Source: Chitinophaga varians
GTDB lineage: Bacteria > Bacteroidota > Bacteroidia > Chitinophagales > Chitinophagaceae
Reading direction: 5' to 3'
Assembly: GCF_012641275.1 (NCBI RefSeq)
Contig: NZ_JABAIA010000003.1
Location: 1,488,001 to 1,552,000, forward strand
Length of the DNA stretch: 64,000 bases
Made by a program: the position numbers and the translations under genes. This document shows, piece after piece, positions 34,233 to 43,917 of the stretch. Within the stretch, counting starts at the first letter, position 1, and every line of letters starts with the position of its first letter. The notes beneath the pieces are model-generated. The model saw only the letters and a program-made list of their open reading frames with translations. It was not told where the DNA came from and did no database searches.

Positions 34233-36719
34233 TTAATGTTGTTTCGCAGAAATCAGGTTCACGAACAAACGATAGGCACCCGGAACGCCTGCAGGCAACT
34301 CACGGAAAAATGCCAGCCCGGTATACACATACCTGCCTTTGCCGTATTGCGCCATGATAGTGGAGCCATCGAGCGGCGATTCGCCCTTATCGTTCATCGT
34401 AAATAATTTCTTATATGCTTTATCAATGTTTGCAGGGAAATACAAGCCTCTCTCCTGTACCCAGCCGCTGAAGTCCGCGCTGGTGATTTCATTGGGATAA
34501 TGCATCACCGCATCGTCCGGCTGCAGGAAGGTCACTGCCGCGTTTTCATCTGTCACACGGTCACGGGAAAGGCTAAACGGAAATGGCCCGAGGTTGGTGG
34601 TCACCAGCGGACTGTTCACATTATACTGCACCAGCATGGTACCGCCGTTGCTGACATAGTCCATCAGGTGGCTTTGCCAGTATTTCATGCGGGGATTGGT
34701 ATTGTAGGCCCTTACCCCCACGATGATGGCATCGTATTGTGACAACTGGTTACCCATGATTTCTTTCTCGCCCAGTTCTGTAACATCATATCCTACCTGG
34801 CGCAGGGAAGCTGCTACCAGATCACCGGCGCCGGGAATATACCCCAGTTTGTTGCCATTGTGTTTCAGGTCTACCGTTACCAGTCTTGCGGAAGCTTCAG
34901 GGAACAGGGTGATCAGCGGAATATGGTCATATCGGATATGCTGGATGCTCTGCGTATATTCTTTTCCGTTACAGCTCATCACTACCGTGAACGTATCTAC
35001 GTGATTGGCAGAAGTGGCCGCTATCGGATGGATGGTGAACCGCAGTTCCTGTTCATCTCCTTTTTTGTCCATACGGAAAGGCTGGCTGTTTTCCTTTACA
35101 GCGAAGCCGGCAGGCAGCCGCAGCTGTACATTGCCTGTCACCCCGTCAGCGGAAGCGGTAAGCTTCACAGGCACTGTTTGCGGTTGATTGTTGGTGAAGA
35201 TATATACCTGGTTGTTCAGATTGGCGACTACCGGCGGCGCTATGACCAGCGGCTCGTATAATTCGCCTTTTACCGGATCAGTGTATTTGTATTGCAGGGG
35301 GCGTTCTATCAGGAACTCCTGTCCGCCTATCTCCAGGTAAATGCGGGCCACCAGCGGAGGGATATTCTCCGGATTGCCCACCTGCAGCGGGTCCGGGATG
35401 GCGTATGTTCCCAATGGATGGGATGCTGCGAGCCAGTAAGGCTGTGATATTTTTATGTCAGCAGGAACGGTCAGTGACTGGGAAATGCTGTTGAATTTAT
35501 TGTAGTCCAGCTCCCGGGCGCCGGCGGCATCCGGTTTACCAGGCAAGTCCACTTTACGCAGCTTTACAGGGAACTGTCCGCGGTTGATCAGCTGTACGGT
35601 GGCTTCCATACCGAAGCCTGGTACTACGGAAGGCGTAGCGCTATATGCTTCCGCCCACAATCCTGTGCAGGCATAGATCAGCTGTTCCGTCTCTTTCAGC
35701 TTCTGGTTGCGCCAGTAGCCGTCGGGCAGCGCCTGTACCGCCTTGCGGATGTTCAGCAGCGCAGGGACCGATGCGGCCGGATCTTCGATATTGTAATCGT
35801 GGATGGCTTTGTCTACCATTGCGCCGACGGCCGCTCCGCCGGGGATGCGTGACCAGGAGGTATTTACGCCGTCGAGCAGTTGCTGCCGGGGCGCATCTCC
35901 TTTGATGGTCATGAAGTACTCCATGCTGGAGCCTCTTCCGGCGGGAACGCCGAAGCCCTGGCTTTTGTGCTGGGAGCGGCTTTCTGCGGCTATCTCCCCA
36001 TAACCCTTTCCTAAAAGGTAGTTATAGGCGCCTACGTCTATTTTGAACTGGTCTTCCGAAATGGTGTTGGCGGAACCGAAGTTAAAGGTGTTCCACAACA
36101 GGCGTGTCGTTTTCCAGGGTTTAACGTATTTGAGTTGTTCCGGATATTGTTTGGGATCGGCGGCGGCGGTAAATGCTTCTGCCGCCAGCATGGCGGAGGC
36201 GGTATGATGGCCGTGGCCGGCGCGGCTGTCGGCCGGGAAGCGGCAGATGATCACGTCCGGCTGGAATTTGCGGATCATCCATACCACGTCGCCCAGGATT
36301 TTTTTCTTGTCCCAGATAGTGAAGGTTTCAGCGGGATTTTTAGAGAAGCCGAAGTCCTGTGCCCGGGTAAAGAACTGTTCAGCACCATCGGTGCGACGGG
36401 CGGCCAGCAGCTCTTGCGTACGGATAAGCCCCAGCAGTTCGGACTGCTCGTTGCCTACCAGGTTCTGGCCACCATCACCACGGGTGAGGGACAGGTAACC
36501 GGTCCGGTACAGTTTTTCTTTGGCCAGGTAAGCCAGCAAACGGGTGTTTTCATCATCAGGATGGGCTGCCAGGTACAACACGCTGGCCAGCGTGTCCAGC
36601 TTTTTCAGTTGCAGCTTGATATCGGCAGCATTCCATACAGGCGACGGCTGTGCCATGGCAGGGACGCCGGCCGTTATCGCTATCAGTAAAGCCAGTGCAG
36701 TGCGGATTCTTAGAAACAT
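34233..36719 (-). CDS. PIG-L (LmbE) family deacetylase, large secreted form
   Basis: The 828-aa protein starts with a signal peptide (ALALLIAITAGVPAMAQ). The N-terminal third is an LmbE-type de-N-acetylase with the zinc motif YLAAHPDDENTRLL and TRGDGGQNLVGNEQSELLGLIRTQELLAARR, plus GHGHHTASAML. The rest contains beta-rich segments and a terminal Rossmann/GATase-like region (DLVAASLRQVGYDV, YDAIIVGVRAYNTNP, GGTMLVQYN). It should act outside the cytoplasm on N-acetylated sugars or similar. It heads the operon leading to the symporter and lies downstream of a SusCD pair, from which a terminator separates it. Confidence 0.88.
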   Translation of the reverse strand: MFLRIRTALALLIAITAGVPAMAQPSPVWNAADIKLQLKKLDTLASVLYLAAHPDDENTRLLAYLAKEKLYRTGYLSLTRGDGGQNLVGNEQSELLGLIRTQELLAARRTDGAEQFFTRAQDFGFSKNPAETFTIWDKKKILGDVVWMIRKFQPDVIICRFPADSRAGHGHHTASAMLAAEAFTAAADPKQYPEQLKYVKPWKTTRLLWNTFNFGSANTISEDQFKIDVGAYNYLLGKGYGEIAAESRSQHKSQGFGVPAGRGSSMEYFMTIKGDAPRQQLLDGVNTSWSRIPGGAAVGAMVDKAIHDYNIEDPAASVPALLNIRKAVQALPDGYWRNQKLKETEQLIYACTGLWAEAYSATPSVVPGFGMEATVQLINRGQFPVKLRKVDLPGKPDAAGARELDYNKFNSISQSLTVPADIKISQPYWLAASHPLGTYAIPDPLQVGNPENIPPLVARIYLEIGGQEFLIERPLQYKYTDPVKGELYEPLVIAPPVVANLNNQVYIFTNNQPQTVPVKLTASADGVTGNVQLRLPAGFAVKENSQPFRMDKKGDEQELRFTIHPIAATSANHVDTFTVVMSCNGKEYTQSIQHIRYDHIPLITLFPEASARLVTVDLKHNGNKLGYIPGAGDLVAASLRQVGYDVTELGEKEIMGNQLSQYDAIIVGVRAYNTNPRMKYWQSHLMDYVSNGGTMLVQYNVNSPLVTTNLGPFPFSLSRDRVTDENAAVTFLQPDDAVMHYPNEITSADFSGWVQERGLYFPANIDKAYKKLFTMNDKGESPLDGSTIMAQYGKGRYVYTGLAFFRELPAGVPGAYRLFVNLISAKQH

Positions 36720-36809
36720 GTAGTAAAACGTGATTTACAGGTCGCCAAAAATAGGAATAAATTTATGCGAAGGAAGGGATTATTGGTTGAACGGCGAATA
36801 AATAAAAAA

Positions 36810-36832
36810 GGTCCCGGTGTGTAACCGGGACC
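36810..36832 (-). terminator. Terminator of the susD gene
   Basis: GGTCCCGGT pairs with ACCGGGACC around GTGTA; on the minus strand a T-rich run (TTTTTTATTTATT) follows. It separates the susCD transcript from the PIG-L operon. Confidence 0.85.
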
Positions 36833-36889
36833 CTACAAGCAAAAACCAACCAGCTTGCAAAAACCAATTGTCAACAAAGGCGGTTTAGA

Positions 36890-38335
36890 TTAGTTGTATC
36901 CTTCGTTTTGCTGGTGGCGTATATTCGGATTGGCATCCAGCTCCCTTTGAGGGATGGGTAAGATTATTTTTGGACCGGGCAGTGCCACGGTGATGGTTCT
37001 GTTACTAGCCAGGTATTTTACAAAGGGTGTCCCGGTGCGGGCGAGGTCAAAAAGCCGGTGTCCTTCAAAGGCAAGCTCTTTGCGCCTTTCCAGTGCGATG
37101 GCATCCAGCAGCGCTTTCCCGCCGGCTGTTACCGGTGCCGTTCCCGGATTGGCCCGCAATACGATATTGTTGAGCGCCTGCCGGGCATCTTCCTCCCTGC
37201 CAAGGCGGGCAAGGGCTTCCGCCCGGACCAGGTACAGCTCTGCAAGCCGCATCACTTTAATGCTTTCCGAAAAATTGGTGACGTCTTTATATTTCGTGAT
37301 GATATTGGCAGGATTCTCCCCGCCGTTACCAGCCCGTTTATCTCTTTTCAAAAATCCCAGGCGGACATCCTTATCGTCATATATCCCTCTTACGTCGTCC
37401 GTGGCCAGTACGTCTCCGTAGCCTGCCTGGCTGAACATAAAGCTCAGTGCGTCCGTACTGCGGTTGTCAACCGGGGTATTGATGATTTCAAAGATCGTTT
37501 CGCTGTTGCCGGTCTGGTTAAAATCGCTCACTACCTTATCTGTAGCCAGCAGGCTGTATTTACTGCTGCTGATCACCTGGCTGGCGGCGGCTTCCGCACC
37601 TTCCCAGTCGCCTTTGTAAAGCAGCACCCTCGCAAGCAAGGCCCGTGCGCTGTACAGGTTGATCCGACCTGAGCTGAATGCGGTGTTCTTACTGTCGTTG
37701 AAAAGACGGATGGACTGGCTTAGGTCTTTGATGATCTGCACGTAGGTGTCTTTCACACTGCTGCGGGATGGCGACTGTACCACGTCCACATCTGTGGTGA
37801 TGGCCAGTGGGATACCCATATGCATGGCGTCCGGCGTGTAGTTATATGCCTGGGCGTACAACCGGGCGATATCAAAGAACACCAGTCCGCGCACGGCGTA
37901 AGCTTCGGCCACAATCCCCACGGCTTCGGTGCTGTCTGCGGCAGATGGCGCCAGCAGCACTGAAGGGCCTTTTTGTATGATCATGTTGGCATTGGCTACC
38001 ACGGCATACAGCTGGTTCCAGGTATCGGTGATGTACTGGTCGTTGGCCGTCACGATAAACTGGTCCAGATTACGGTACCTGTTACTGTTGAGAACACTGA
38101 TGTATTCATTGTCACCCCGCAGGTCGGGCAACAGTAACATGGCGCGTCCGTAATAGTTTTCATTTTGCATCAGTGAATACACCCCGTTAATGGCGGCCCT
38201 GAGGCCTGCCAGGTCTTTAATGGCATGGCGTGTTTCCGTTGCTGCCGTTGGGTCCTGGTTAAGGAAATCCTTACCGCAACCGGTGATCAGTGCAGCTATC
38301 AGGACCCAGGCAATATGTTTATATCGTTGCAACAT
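36890..38335 (-). CDS. SusD/RagB family outer-membrane lipoprotein
   Basis: SusD-type proteins bind nutrients and cap the cognate SusC transporter. The 481-aa protein has a lipoprotein signal (WVLIAALITGCGKDFLNQDP), the N-terminal TPR-like frame (LAGLRAAINGVYSLMQNENYYGRAMLLLPDLRGDNEY) and C-terminal SusD motifs (VMRLAELYLVRAEALARLGREEDARQALNNI, ALLDAIALERRKELAFEGHRLFDLARTGT, ILPIPQRELDANPNIRHQQNEGY). It starts 6 bp after susC. Substrate unknown; the PIG-L deacetylase nearby suggests an N-acetylated compound, which is only an inference. Confidence 0.95.
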   Translation of the reverse strand: MLQRYKHIAWVLIAALITGCGKDFLNQDPTAATETRHAIKDLAGLRAAINGVYSLMQNENYYGRAMLLLPDLRGDNEYISVLNSNRYRNLDQFIVTANDQYITDTWNQLYAVVANANMIIQKGPSVLLAPSAADSTEAVGIVAEAYAVRGLVFFDIARLYAQAYNYTPDAMHMGIPLAITTDVDVVQSPSRSSVKDTYVQIIKDLSQSIRLFNDSKNTAFSSGRINLYSARALLARVLLYKGDWEGAEAAASQVISSSKYSLLATDKVVSDFNQTGNSETIFEIINTPVDNRSTDALSFMFSQAGYGDVLATDDVRGIYDDKDVRLGFLKRDKRAGNGGENPANIITKYKDVTNFSESIKVMRLAELYLVRAEALARLGREEDARQALNNIVLRANPGTAPVTAGGKALLDAIALERRKELAFEGHRLFDLARTGTPFVKYLASNRTITVALPGPKIILPIPQRELDANPNIRHQQNEGYN

Positions 38336-38341
38336 GCGTGG

Positions 38342-41300
38342 TTAAAAGTTAACGTCTACTCCTACAAGAAAGGTTTTGAAAATCGGTGGCCGTTGGTCAT
38401 AATCGCCTGTCACAGGCACTTCCGGATCCATCGTCAATTGCCGGTCTTTTACGTACATCCAGAGGTTATTGCCCCTGAAATACACCCTTGCTTCGGTGAG
38501 CCCTGCTTTGGACAGCCATAGCTGAGGCAGGTTATAAGCCAGCAGCAGGTCTCTTAAGCGGATAAAGCTGCCGTCGTACAGAAAGCGGGAAGAGGCCTGG
38601 TTGCTGAGGCCTGTTTGGGTACCGCCAAATACCACTTTAGGAATATTGGTGATATCTCCCGGGTGCTGCCAGCGGTTTTCATAAATCCGCCGGGAGAGCT
38701 TGGAGGAAGCGCCAAAACCGCCGCTGCCGTCCGATTCCGTAAAAGAGCCCCAGTTATCGTACACTTTGTTGCCCCAGTTATAGAAGAACTGAAAGCTGAG
38801 CTCAAAACCTTTGTAGCTGAAGTGGTTGGTAATGCCTCCATAAAATTTAGGGAGCGCACTGCCCTGATTGAACCGCTGTGCTTCGCCGTATACTTTGGTC
38901 GTTGCTGTTTTATCTGCGTTGGTATACCACAGTGCTTCACCTGTCTGCGGATCTGCGCCGGCATATCCCACGAGATAAAACTGATAGAAATCACCGCCGA
39001 CTTCCCGTTTGTAGATACTCGTCATCGGGTTGTCCAGTCTTGTGATCGTATTCTTTAAGGTAGAGAAGTTAAAGTCCGTGCGCCATGAAAAAGATTCCGG
39101 GCGTGTGGGCAGTACGTTACGCGAGCTGAGAGACACTTCCCAGCCACTGTTGCGCATTTCGCCATTATTGCGGAATACTGTCGTGATCCCGTTGGTGGAT
39201 GATACCGGTACGTTCAGTAACAGGCGGGAGGTTACCCGGTTGTAATATTCAACGGTACCGGATATACGATTTTTCAGTACGGAGAAATCGATACCTGCGT
39301 TGAAGGGTTTGTTCTGTTCCCATGTAAGATAGGGATTGGGGTATTGTCCTAACACATACCCCGGTTTCCCATCATAATCATTAGCCGGATTGTACAGCGA
39401 CAAAGAGGCATAGTTGTCAATTGCCTGGTTTCCGTTGCTGCCGTAGCTAGCACGTAATTTTAATTCATTGATGCCGGGAATATCATGCATGAAGCCTTCT
39501 TTATAGATATTCCAGGCTACGCCGACAGACCAGAAATTGGCGCCGCGTTTCTGTGCGCCAAACCGGGAAGAGGCATCCCGTCTGATGGAGCCGGAGAGAT
39601 AATATTTTTGCTGATAGTCATATCCTGCGTTAAGGAATACGCCTGTCAGGGAATTAGCAGCATTGACCGAACTAATGAATTCGGGCCTGGAGGCGTCAGC
39701 GAGTTCGCTTTTGCCGGGCAGGAAATTGGTGGCAGAAGCGTTGTTACCGGTATTCCGGGTGCGCTGTGCTTCAAATCCTGCGAAAGTATTAATGCCGTGT
39801 TGGCCCCAGCGGCGCTGGTACCGCAGAATGCTGGTGGACACCCAGTTATTCCACAGATTGTTGTTGACATAAGCCCTGCCATTGGTATTTCTGCCATCAC
39901 CGAAGTTAGGCGGGTAGAAAGAGTTGCTGCGGGCGTAGTTAAGATCGAGGCTTATTTTGGATTCGAGCGACAGGCCGTCGATGATGACGTATTTGGCGCC
40001 TGCGCCGGCCAGCAGCCCATAGATAGCACCGGTCCGGGTTACTTCGTTGAGTACCGCCACCGGGTTGAAACTGGTATTGTAACTAAAATCATAAGAGCCA
40101 TCAGGGTTGTAGACCCTCAGCCACGGCTGTATACGGGCGAATGACCGTACCGGGTTGGCGAGCAGTCCCACATCTCCTACTGCATTGGCTTTCTGATAGG
40201 CCAACGACAGGTTGACGTTAAAGGAGAGCCGGTCTGTAGCCTGATTGCTGAGATTGAGTTTTCCGGTCATCCGCTGATAGTCTACGCCGCGAAGCGCAGA
40301 TTTGGAATCATAATAACCACCGGACACATAAAAGCGGGTTTTGTCCGTACCGCCGGCAGCGGAGAGATTAGCCTGTGTGTAGCTGCCGGAACGTGTCAAT
40401 AAATTCATCCAGTTGGTATTGACGGTAGTGTCTATGCCGCGGGCCTGTAATTCGCGTATAAAGCCGGCCTCGCCACTGCCGTCATTTTTATTGTACCATC
40501 CTTCGCGCAGCAATTCAATCATCTCATGGGTATTGAGCGGATAGTTGCCTTTGGGGATGGTGAGGGTATTGACGCCCTGTTGTGCGCTGACGCTGATCCG
40601 TGTGCGTCCGGGCCGGCCGGTTTTGGTGGTGATCAGTATCACCCCGTTGGCAGCGCGGGAGCCGTAGATAGAGGCTGCGGCAGCATCTTTCAGCACGGAG
40701 ATGGAGGCGATATCAGCGCTGTTGATACCGGCTAGTGAATTCACATTAAAGTCGGTGAGGTCATCTGTCACTACCGGTACACCGTCCACTACATAGAGCG
40801 GGGTGCTGCCGGCAGTGATAGAGCCTATACCACGGATACGGATACTGGGTACCGATCCGGGTTGGCCGGAACCATTCGTAGATTGAAGTCCCGGGACATT
40901 TCCTTGTAAACTTTCCTGGAAGCTGCTACGGGGGGCCTTGTCATACAACGCCGAGTTAACCATAACAGCTGAACCTGTCAAAGAACCTTTTGTTTGAACG
41001 CCATAGGCCACTACCACTACTTCATTCAGTCCTCTGGCGTCGTCCTTCAGGACGATATTCAACGTCGATCTGTTACTGATCGCTACTTTCTGTTCCTCGT
41101 ATCCGATAAACGAGCAAACCAGTGTGCCCGTTGGAGGGGCCATCATCCGGAACTGCCCGTCAGTGCCGGTGGTTGCGCCTTTATTGACGCCGGCAATCCG
41201 GATGCTTACCCCTGGCAGCGCGTGACCACTGATGTCGGTCACCTGACCACTGACGATGATATCCGGGATAGCTGCCTGTGCACCGGGTACGATGGCAATA

Positions 41301-41581
41301 AGGCCATCGGTCAGCGGTTTGTAAGTGAGCCCGGTTCCCTGCAATATATGCCGGAGGGCTTCCTCTGCTGGTTCCTCTTTCAAGTCGATTGTAACCCGGA
41401 TGTGCGCGGGTATCAGATCGTTGCGATATACGAAACGATAGTTACTTTTTTTCTCAATCAACTTTAACAGGCGTGTCAGTGGCATCTGGTCTGCCTTCAC
41501 CGATATTCGTTCACTTTGCCCGAACACGTGACCTGTTATATGTAGAGAGGTAATCAGAATAATAAGGGACACCAGTTTCAT
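38342..41581 (-). CDS. SusC/RagA TonB-linked outer-membrane receptor
   Basis: The 1079-aa protein imports ligands captured by SusD using TonB energy. Order: signal peptide (LVSLIILITSLHITGHVFGQ), an STN domain (about 25-75) for transenvelope signalling to FecR, a carboxypeptidase-regulatory-like domain (VSGQVTDISGHALPGVSIRIAGVNKG), a plug domain (GLQSTNGSGQPGSVPSIRIRGIGSITAGSTPLYVVDGVPV, then LKDAAAASIYGSRAANGVILITTK) and a beta-barrel ending in VGVDVNF. ATG 41581 is chosen; the frame stays open upstream to 41668. The STN domain implies regulation through the FecR/sigma pair upstream. Confidence 0.95.
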   Translation of the reverse strand: MKLVSLIILITSLHITGHVFGQSERISVKADQMPLTRLLKLIEKKSNYRFVYRNDLIPAHIRVTIDLKEEPAEEALRHILQGTGLTYKPLTDGLIAIVPGAQAAIPDIIVSGQVTDISGHALPGVSIRIAGVNKGATTGTDGQFRMMAPPTGTLVCSFIGYEEQKVAISNRSTLNIVLKDDARGLNEVVVVAYGVQTKGSLTGSAVMVNSALYDKAPRSSFQESLQGNVPGLQSTNGSGQPGSVPSIRIRGIGSITAGSTPLYVVDGVPVVTDDLTDFNVNSLAGINSADIASISVLKDAAAASIYGSRAANGVILITTKTGRPGRTRISVSAQQGVNTLTIPKGNYPLNTHEMIELLREGWYNKNDGSGEAGFIRELQARGIDTTVNTNWMNLLTRSGSYTQANLSAAGGTDKTRFYVSGGYYDSKSALRGVDYQRMTGKLNLSNQATDRLSFNVNLSLAYQKANAVGDVGLLANPVRSFARIQPWLRVYNPDGSYDFSYNTSFNPVAVLNEVTRTGAIYGLLAGAGAKYVIIDGLSLESKISLDLNYARSNSFYPPNFGDGRNTNGRAYVNNNLWNNWVSTSILRYQRRWGQHGINTFAGFEAQRTRNTGNNASATNFLPGKSELADASRPEFISSVNAANSLTGVFLNAGYDYQQKYYLSGSIRRDASSRFGAQKRGANFWSVGVAWNIYKEGFMHDIPGINELKLRASYGSNGNQAIDNYASLSLYNPANDYDGKPGYVLGQYPNPYLTWEQNKPFNAGIDFSVLKNRISGTVEYYNRVTSRLLLNVPVSSTNGITTVFRNNGEMRNSGWEVSLSSRNVLPTRPESFSWRTDFNFSTLKNTITRLDNPMTSIYKREVGGDFYQFYLVGYAGADPQTGEALWYTNADKTATTKVYGEAQRFNQGSALPKFYGGITNHFSYKGFELSFQFFYNWGNKVYDNWGSFTESDGSGGFGASSKLSRRIYENRWQHPGDITNIPKVVFGGTQTGLSNQASSRFLYDGSFIRLRDLLLAYNLPQLWLSKAGLTEARVYFRGNNLWMYVKDRQLTMDPEVPVTGDYDQRPPIFKTFLVGVDVNF

Positions 41582-41624
41582 TAGCAGTACAACATTTTCC
41601 TTATGTATGTGCAAAAGGATGACA

Positions 41625-41651
41625 AAATGTATGTTTTTTTTGCATACATTT
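41625..41651. promoter_or_regulatory. Dyad in the susC leader
   Basis: Perfect 9-bp inverted arms AAATGTATG and CATACATTT around a 9-nt T-rich spacer, 43-69 bp upstream of the chosen susC ATG. It may be a leader hairpin or an operator. Confidence 0.4.
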
Positions 41652-41724
41652 AGGTTGTTAAAGGTCAATAAAACGACGACAGTACTACATTGCCAAGTGA
41701 AGCTAACTGCCGTTTGACTTGAAC

Positions 41725-41759
41725 AAAAGGGTAAATGTTTGCAGCATTTGCCCTTTTTT
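41725..41759. terminator. Terminator-like hairpin between fecR and susC genes
   Basis: AAAAGGGTAAATG pairs with CATTTGCCCTTTT, one mismatch allowed. It would end the sigma-FecR transcript before susC, with a modest T run on the minus strand and a stronger one on the plus strand. Confidence 0.55.
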
Positions 41760-41800
41760 ATGCCAATGGTATCTTTTCTTTTTTGCCGAACATAAACGTG

Positions 41801-42856
41801 CTACTGGTTGATAAATACCTCGTTGCCTTTTACCTCGCAACGGAAAGATGATGTAACCTTCAGCGCCTCCAAAATCTGAGGCAGTGATTCATTTTTGAAA
41901 GTACCGGTAAACCGGTACGCCTTCAGCTTCTTATCCGTCAGATAAACCTTCACACCAAACCAGCGTTCCATTTTCAGTGCTACGGAGCCAAAATTTTCAT
42001 TGTCGAAAACCAGCACATTATCACACCAGGCAGTTTCATTGATCAGGTCGTCCTGCCCGTTCGCCTTCACTTGTTCCATGCTGTAACCCAGTGTAGGTCT
42101 GGCATTGCCGTCCTGTGTATGTCTGATAATAAATTTCTGGTTGGGCTGCAGTTGTACCCTGTGTTGCTGGTCATCTGCCGGCACTACTTCCACTGATCCG
42201 GAGATCAGGGACGTTTCTGTTTGTTCTTCGTTGGGATACGCTTTGATATTAAAAGCAGTGCCCAATACATTGACTGCCATGCGGCTGGTCTTCACCACGA
42301 ACGGGTTTTCCGCATCCCTGGCCACTTTAAAGAAGGCTTCTCCGGAGAGGAACACTTCCCGCTTTTGTTGCGTGTTCATATCACGCTGGTAGGTTATGCG
42401 GCTACCACCGTTGAGCCATACCTCTGTGCCGTCCGGCAGGGTGGCACGGGAACGGGAACCGTTCCGGGTCTGGATCTCGGCTATTTCCGCCGGCACTTTA
42501 TGGGTAGTTTTGCTGCTCAGGAGGAAAACACAATACCCTGCCAGTACCACGACCAATGTGGACAAAGCCACCAATACCCCTGCCCTGCTTTTCCGGTGAC
42601 GGGTAATGCCCTCCGCCAGCAATTCCGTGGCCGCCAGGTCATCGCCAAGCCGGACCATGTGTTTCTCCAGGGCCAGTTCTGTTTTCTCCGTCCATCCCGG
42701 CGCAGCTACCGGTACAGGCAAATTGCCGAGCACCGACACCTGGTACCGCATCTCCGGATATTGCACCAACAACTCCTCCAGTTCGCGCAATTCAGCCATA
42801 GTGGCCTCGCCCGATACCTTTCTTCCCAGCAATAACCAAATTCTTTCCTGTTCCAT
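41801..42856 (-). CDS. FecR family anti-sigma regulator
   Basis: The 351-aa protein has an N-terminal sigma-binding region, a transmembrane helix (VLVALSTLVVVLAGYCVFLL) and a periplasmic FecR domain (QTRNGSRSRATLPDGTEVWLNGGSRITYQRDMN, REVFLSGEAFFKVARDAENPFVVKTSRMAVNVLGTAFNIKAY), ending in DUF4974 (LKAYRFTGTFKNESLPQILEALKVTSSF). It senses the STN domain of SusC and controls the ECF sigma factor. A short in-frame extension to 42874 exists. Confidence 0.93.
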   Translation of the reverse strand: MEQERIWLLLGRKVSGEATMAELRELEELLVQYPEMRYQVSVLGNLPVPVAAPGWTEKTELALEKHMVRLGDDLAATELLAEGITRHRKSRAGVLVALSTLVVVLAGYCVFLLSSKTTHKVPAEIAEIQTRNGSRSRATLPDGTEVWLNGGSRITYQRDMNTQQKREVFLSGEAFFKVARDAENPFVVKTSRMAVNVLGTAFNIKAYPNEEQTETSLISGSVEVVPADDQQHRVQLQPNQKFIIRHTQDGNARPTLGYSMEQVKANGQDDLINETAWCDNVLVFDNENFGSVALKMERWFGVKVYLTDKKLKAYRFTGTFKNESLPQILEALKVTSSFRCEVKGNEVFINQ

Positions 42857-42944
42857 GTCGTTGTTACAAAGCATGATTGTAATAAAAGGACATGCAGATT
42901 TCCAAAATCTACTATTCCCTCACTAAATTTTTTTTTACTTTTTT

Positions 42945-43505
42945 TTAACGGGAGAAATGAAGGTGTATCACCTCGCTGATTTTTTTCAATGCCTGCGCCA
43001 TGTGCACATCAATGGTGTTCACTGAGATATCCAGTATCTGGGCCACTTCCTTGTATTTCAGGCCGTCTTCCCGGATCAGTTTAAAGATCATTTTCCTTTT
43101 AGGTGGGAGTTGATTGATGGCCGACTCAATCTTTTTGATCATTTCGCCGGATATAAATATTTGTTCCGGTGTGGCATAACCGGCGCTGACGTCCACCTCC
43201 AGTTCATCGAGGCTGAAATGTTGTGTTCTGGATGCGCGGTTCAGATAGTTCAGCGCGATATTTTTAGCAGAGACGTACAGGTATACTCTAATGTTCTGCA
43301 CCTGCAGCAGCCTTTCCCTGTTTCTCCAGATATTCAGGAACACATCGGAGGCAACTTCTTCTGCCGACTCCCATGATTTAACAATGGAGAAGGCAAACTG
43401 GCTGAGTGGTTTATAGAATAAACGAAATAAGGCCTTATAGGCCTGTTCGTCGCCCAGCGACGCAATGCGCTCCACCAGCAGTTGTATATTCGCTTCCTCC
43501 CTCAA
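42945..43505 (-). CDS. RNA polymerase sigma factor, ECF family
   Basis: The 186-aa protein has region 2 (LFRLFYKPLSQFAFSIVKSWESAEEVASDVFLNIWRNRERL) and region 4 (AINQLPPKRKMIFKLIREDGLKYKEVAQILDISVNTIDVHMAQALKKI). It has no ATG near the beginning: an upstream in-frame stop leaves a TTG at 43505 as the first candidate start. It is followed after 88 bp by the FecR gene and should drive the susC/susD operon. Confidence 0.92.
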   Translation of the reverse strand: MREEANIQLLVERIASLGDEQAYKALFRLFYKPLSQFAFSIVKSWESAEEVASDVFLNIWRNRERLLQVQNIRVYLYVSAKNIALNYLNRASRTQHFSLDELEVDVSAGYATPEQIFISGEMIKKIESAINQLPPKRKMIFKLIREDGLKYKEVAQILDISVNTIDVHMAQALKKISEVIHLHFSR

Positions 43506-43577
43506 TTGGATGGCCGGTTATTTTCAGGTTGATTGAGATGCAATGGCTAAAGATAATCAGGAATTGTGAAAATCCGC

Positions 43578-43907
43578 TTATTTTTTGAACATAAAGTACA
43601 CGGCGCCGATCAGAAAGACAAAAGAGACAAGGTAGTTCCAGCGAAGCGGTTCTTTCAGAAAGAACACGGCGAAAACGCTGAAAACAGTGAGGGTGATCAC
43701 TTCCTGTATTGTCTTCAGCTGAAAGCCGTTGAACCCTTCCTGGGCTCCATAGCGGTTGGCCGGCACCATGAAACAGTATTCAAAAAAAGCGATGCCCCAA
43801 CTGATCAGGATCACCTTCCACAGAGCCGTGTCCTGATGTTTAAGATGCCCGTACCAGGCGAAAGTCATAAAAGTATTGGAAACAAGTAGCAGGATAACCG
43901 TGCGCAT
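43578..43907 (-). CDS. DUF486 family membrane protein
   Basis: This 109-aa protein has four hydrophobic helices (TVILLLVSNTFMTFAWYGHL, LISWGIAFFEYCFMVPANRYG, IQEVITLTVFSVFAVFFL, YLVSFVFLIGAVYFMF), with WYGHLK and FMVPANRYGAQEGFNGFQLK motifs of DUF486, a DMT-like family. Function unknown. It lies 10 bp downstream of the SecB-like gene on the same strand, so it may share that transcript. Confidence 0.85.
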   Translation of the reverse strand: MRTVILLLVSNTFMTFAWYGHLKHQDTALWKVILISWGIAFFEYCFMVPANRYGAQEGFNGFQLKTIQEVITLTVFSVFAVFFLKEPLRWNYLVSFVFLIGAVYFMFKK

Positions 43908-43917
43908 AAATGAGTGA

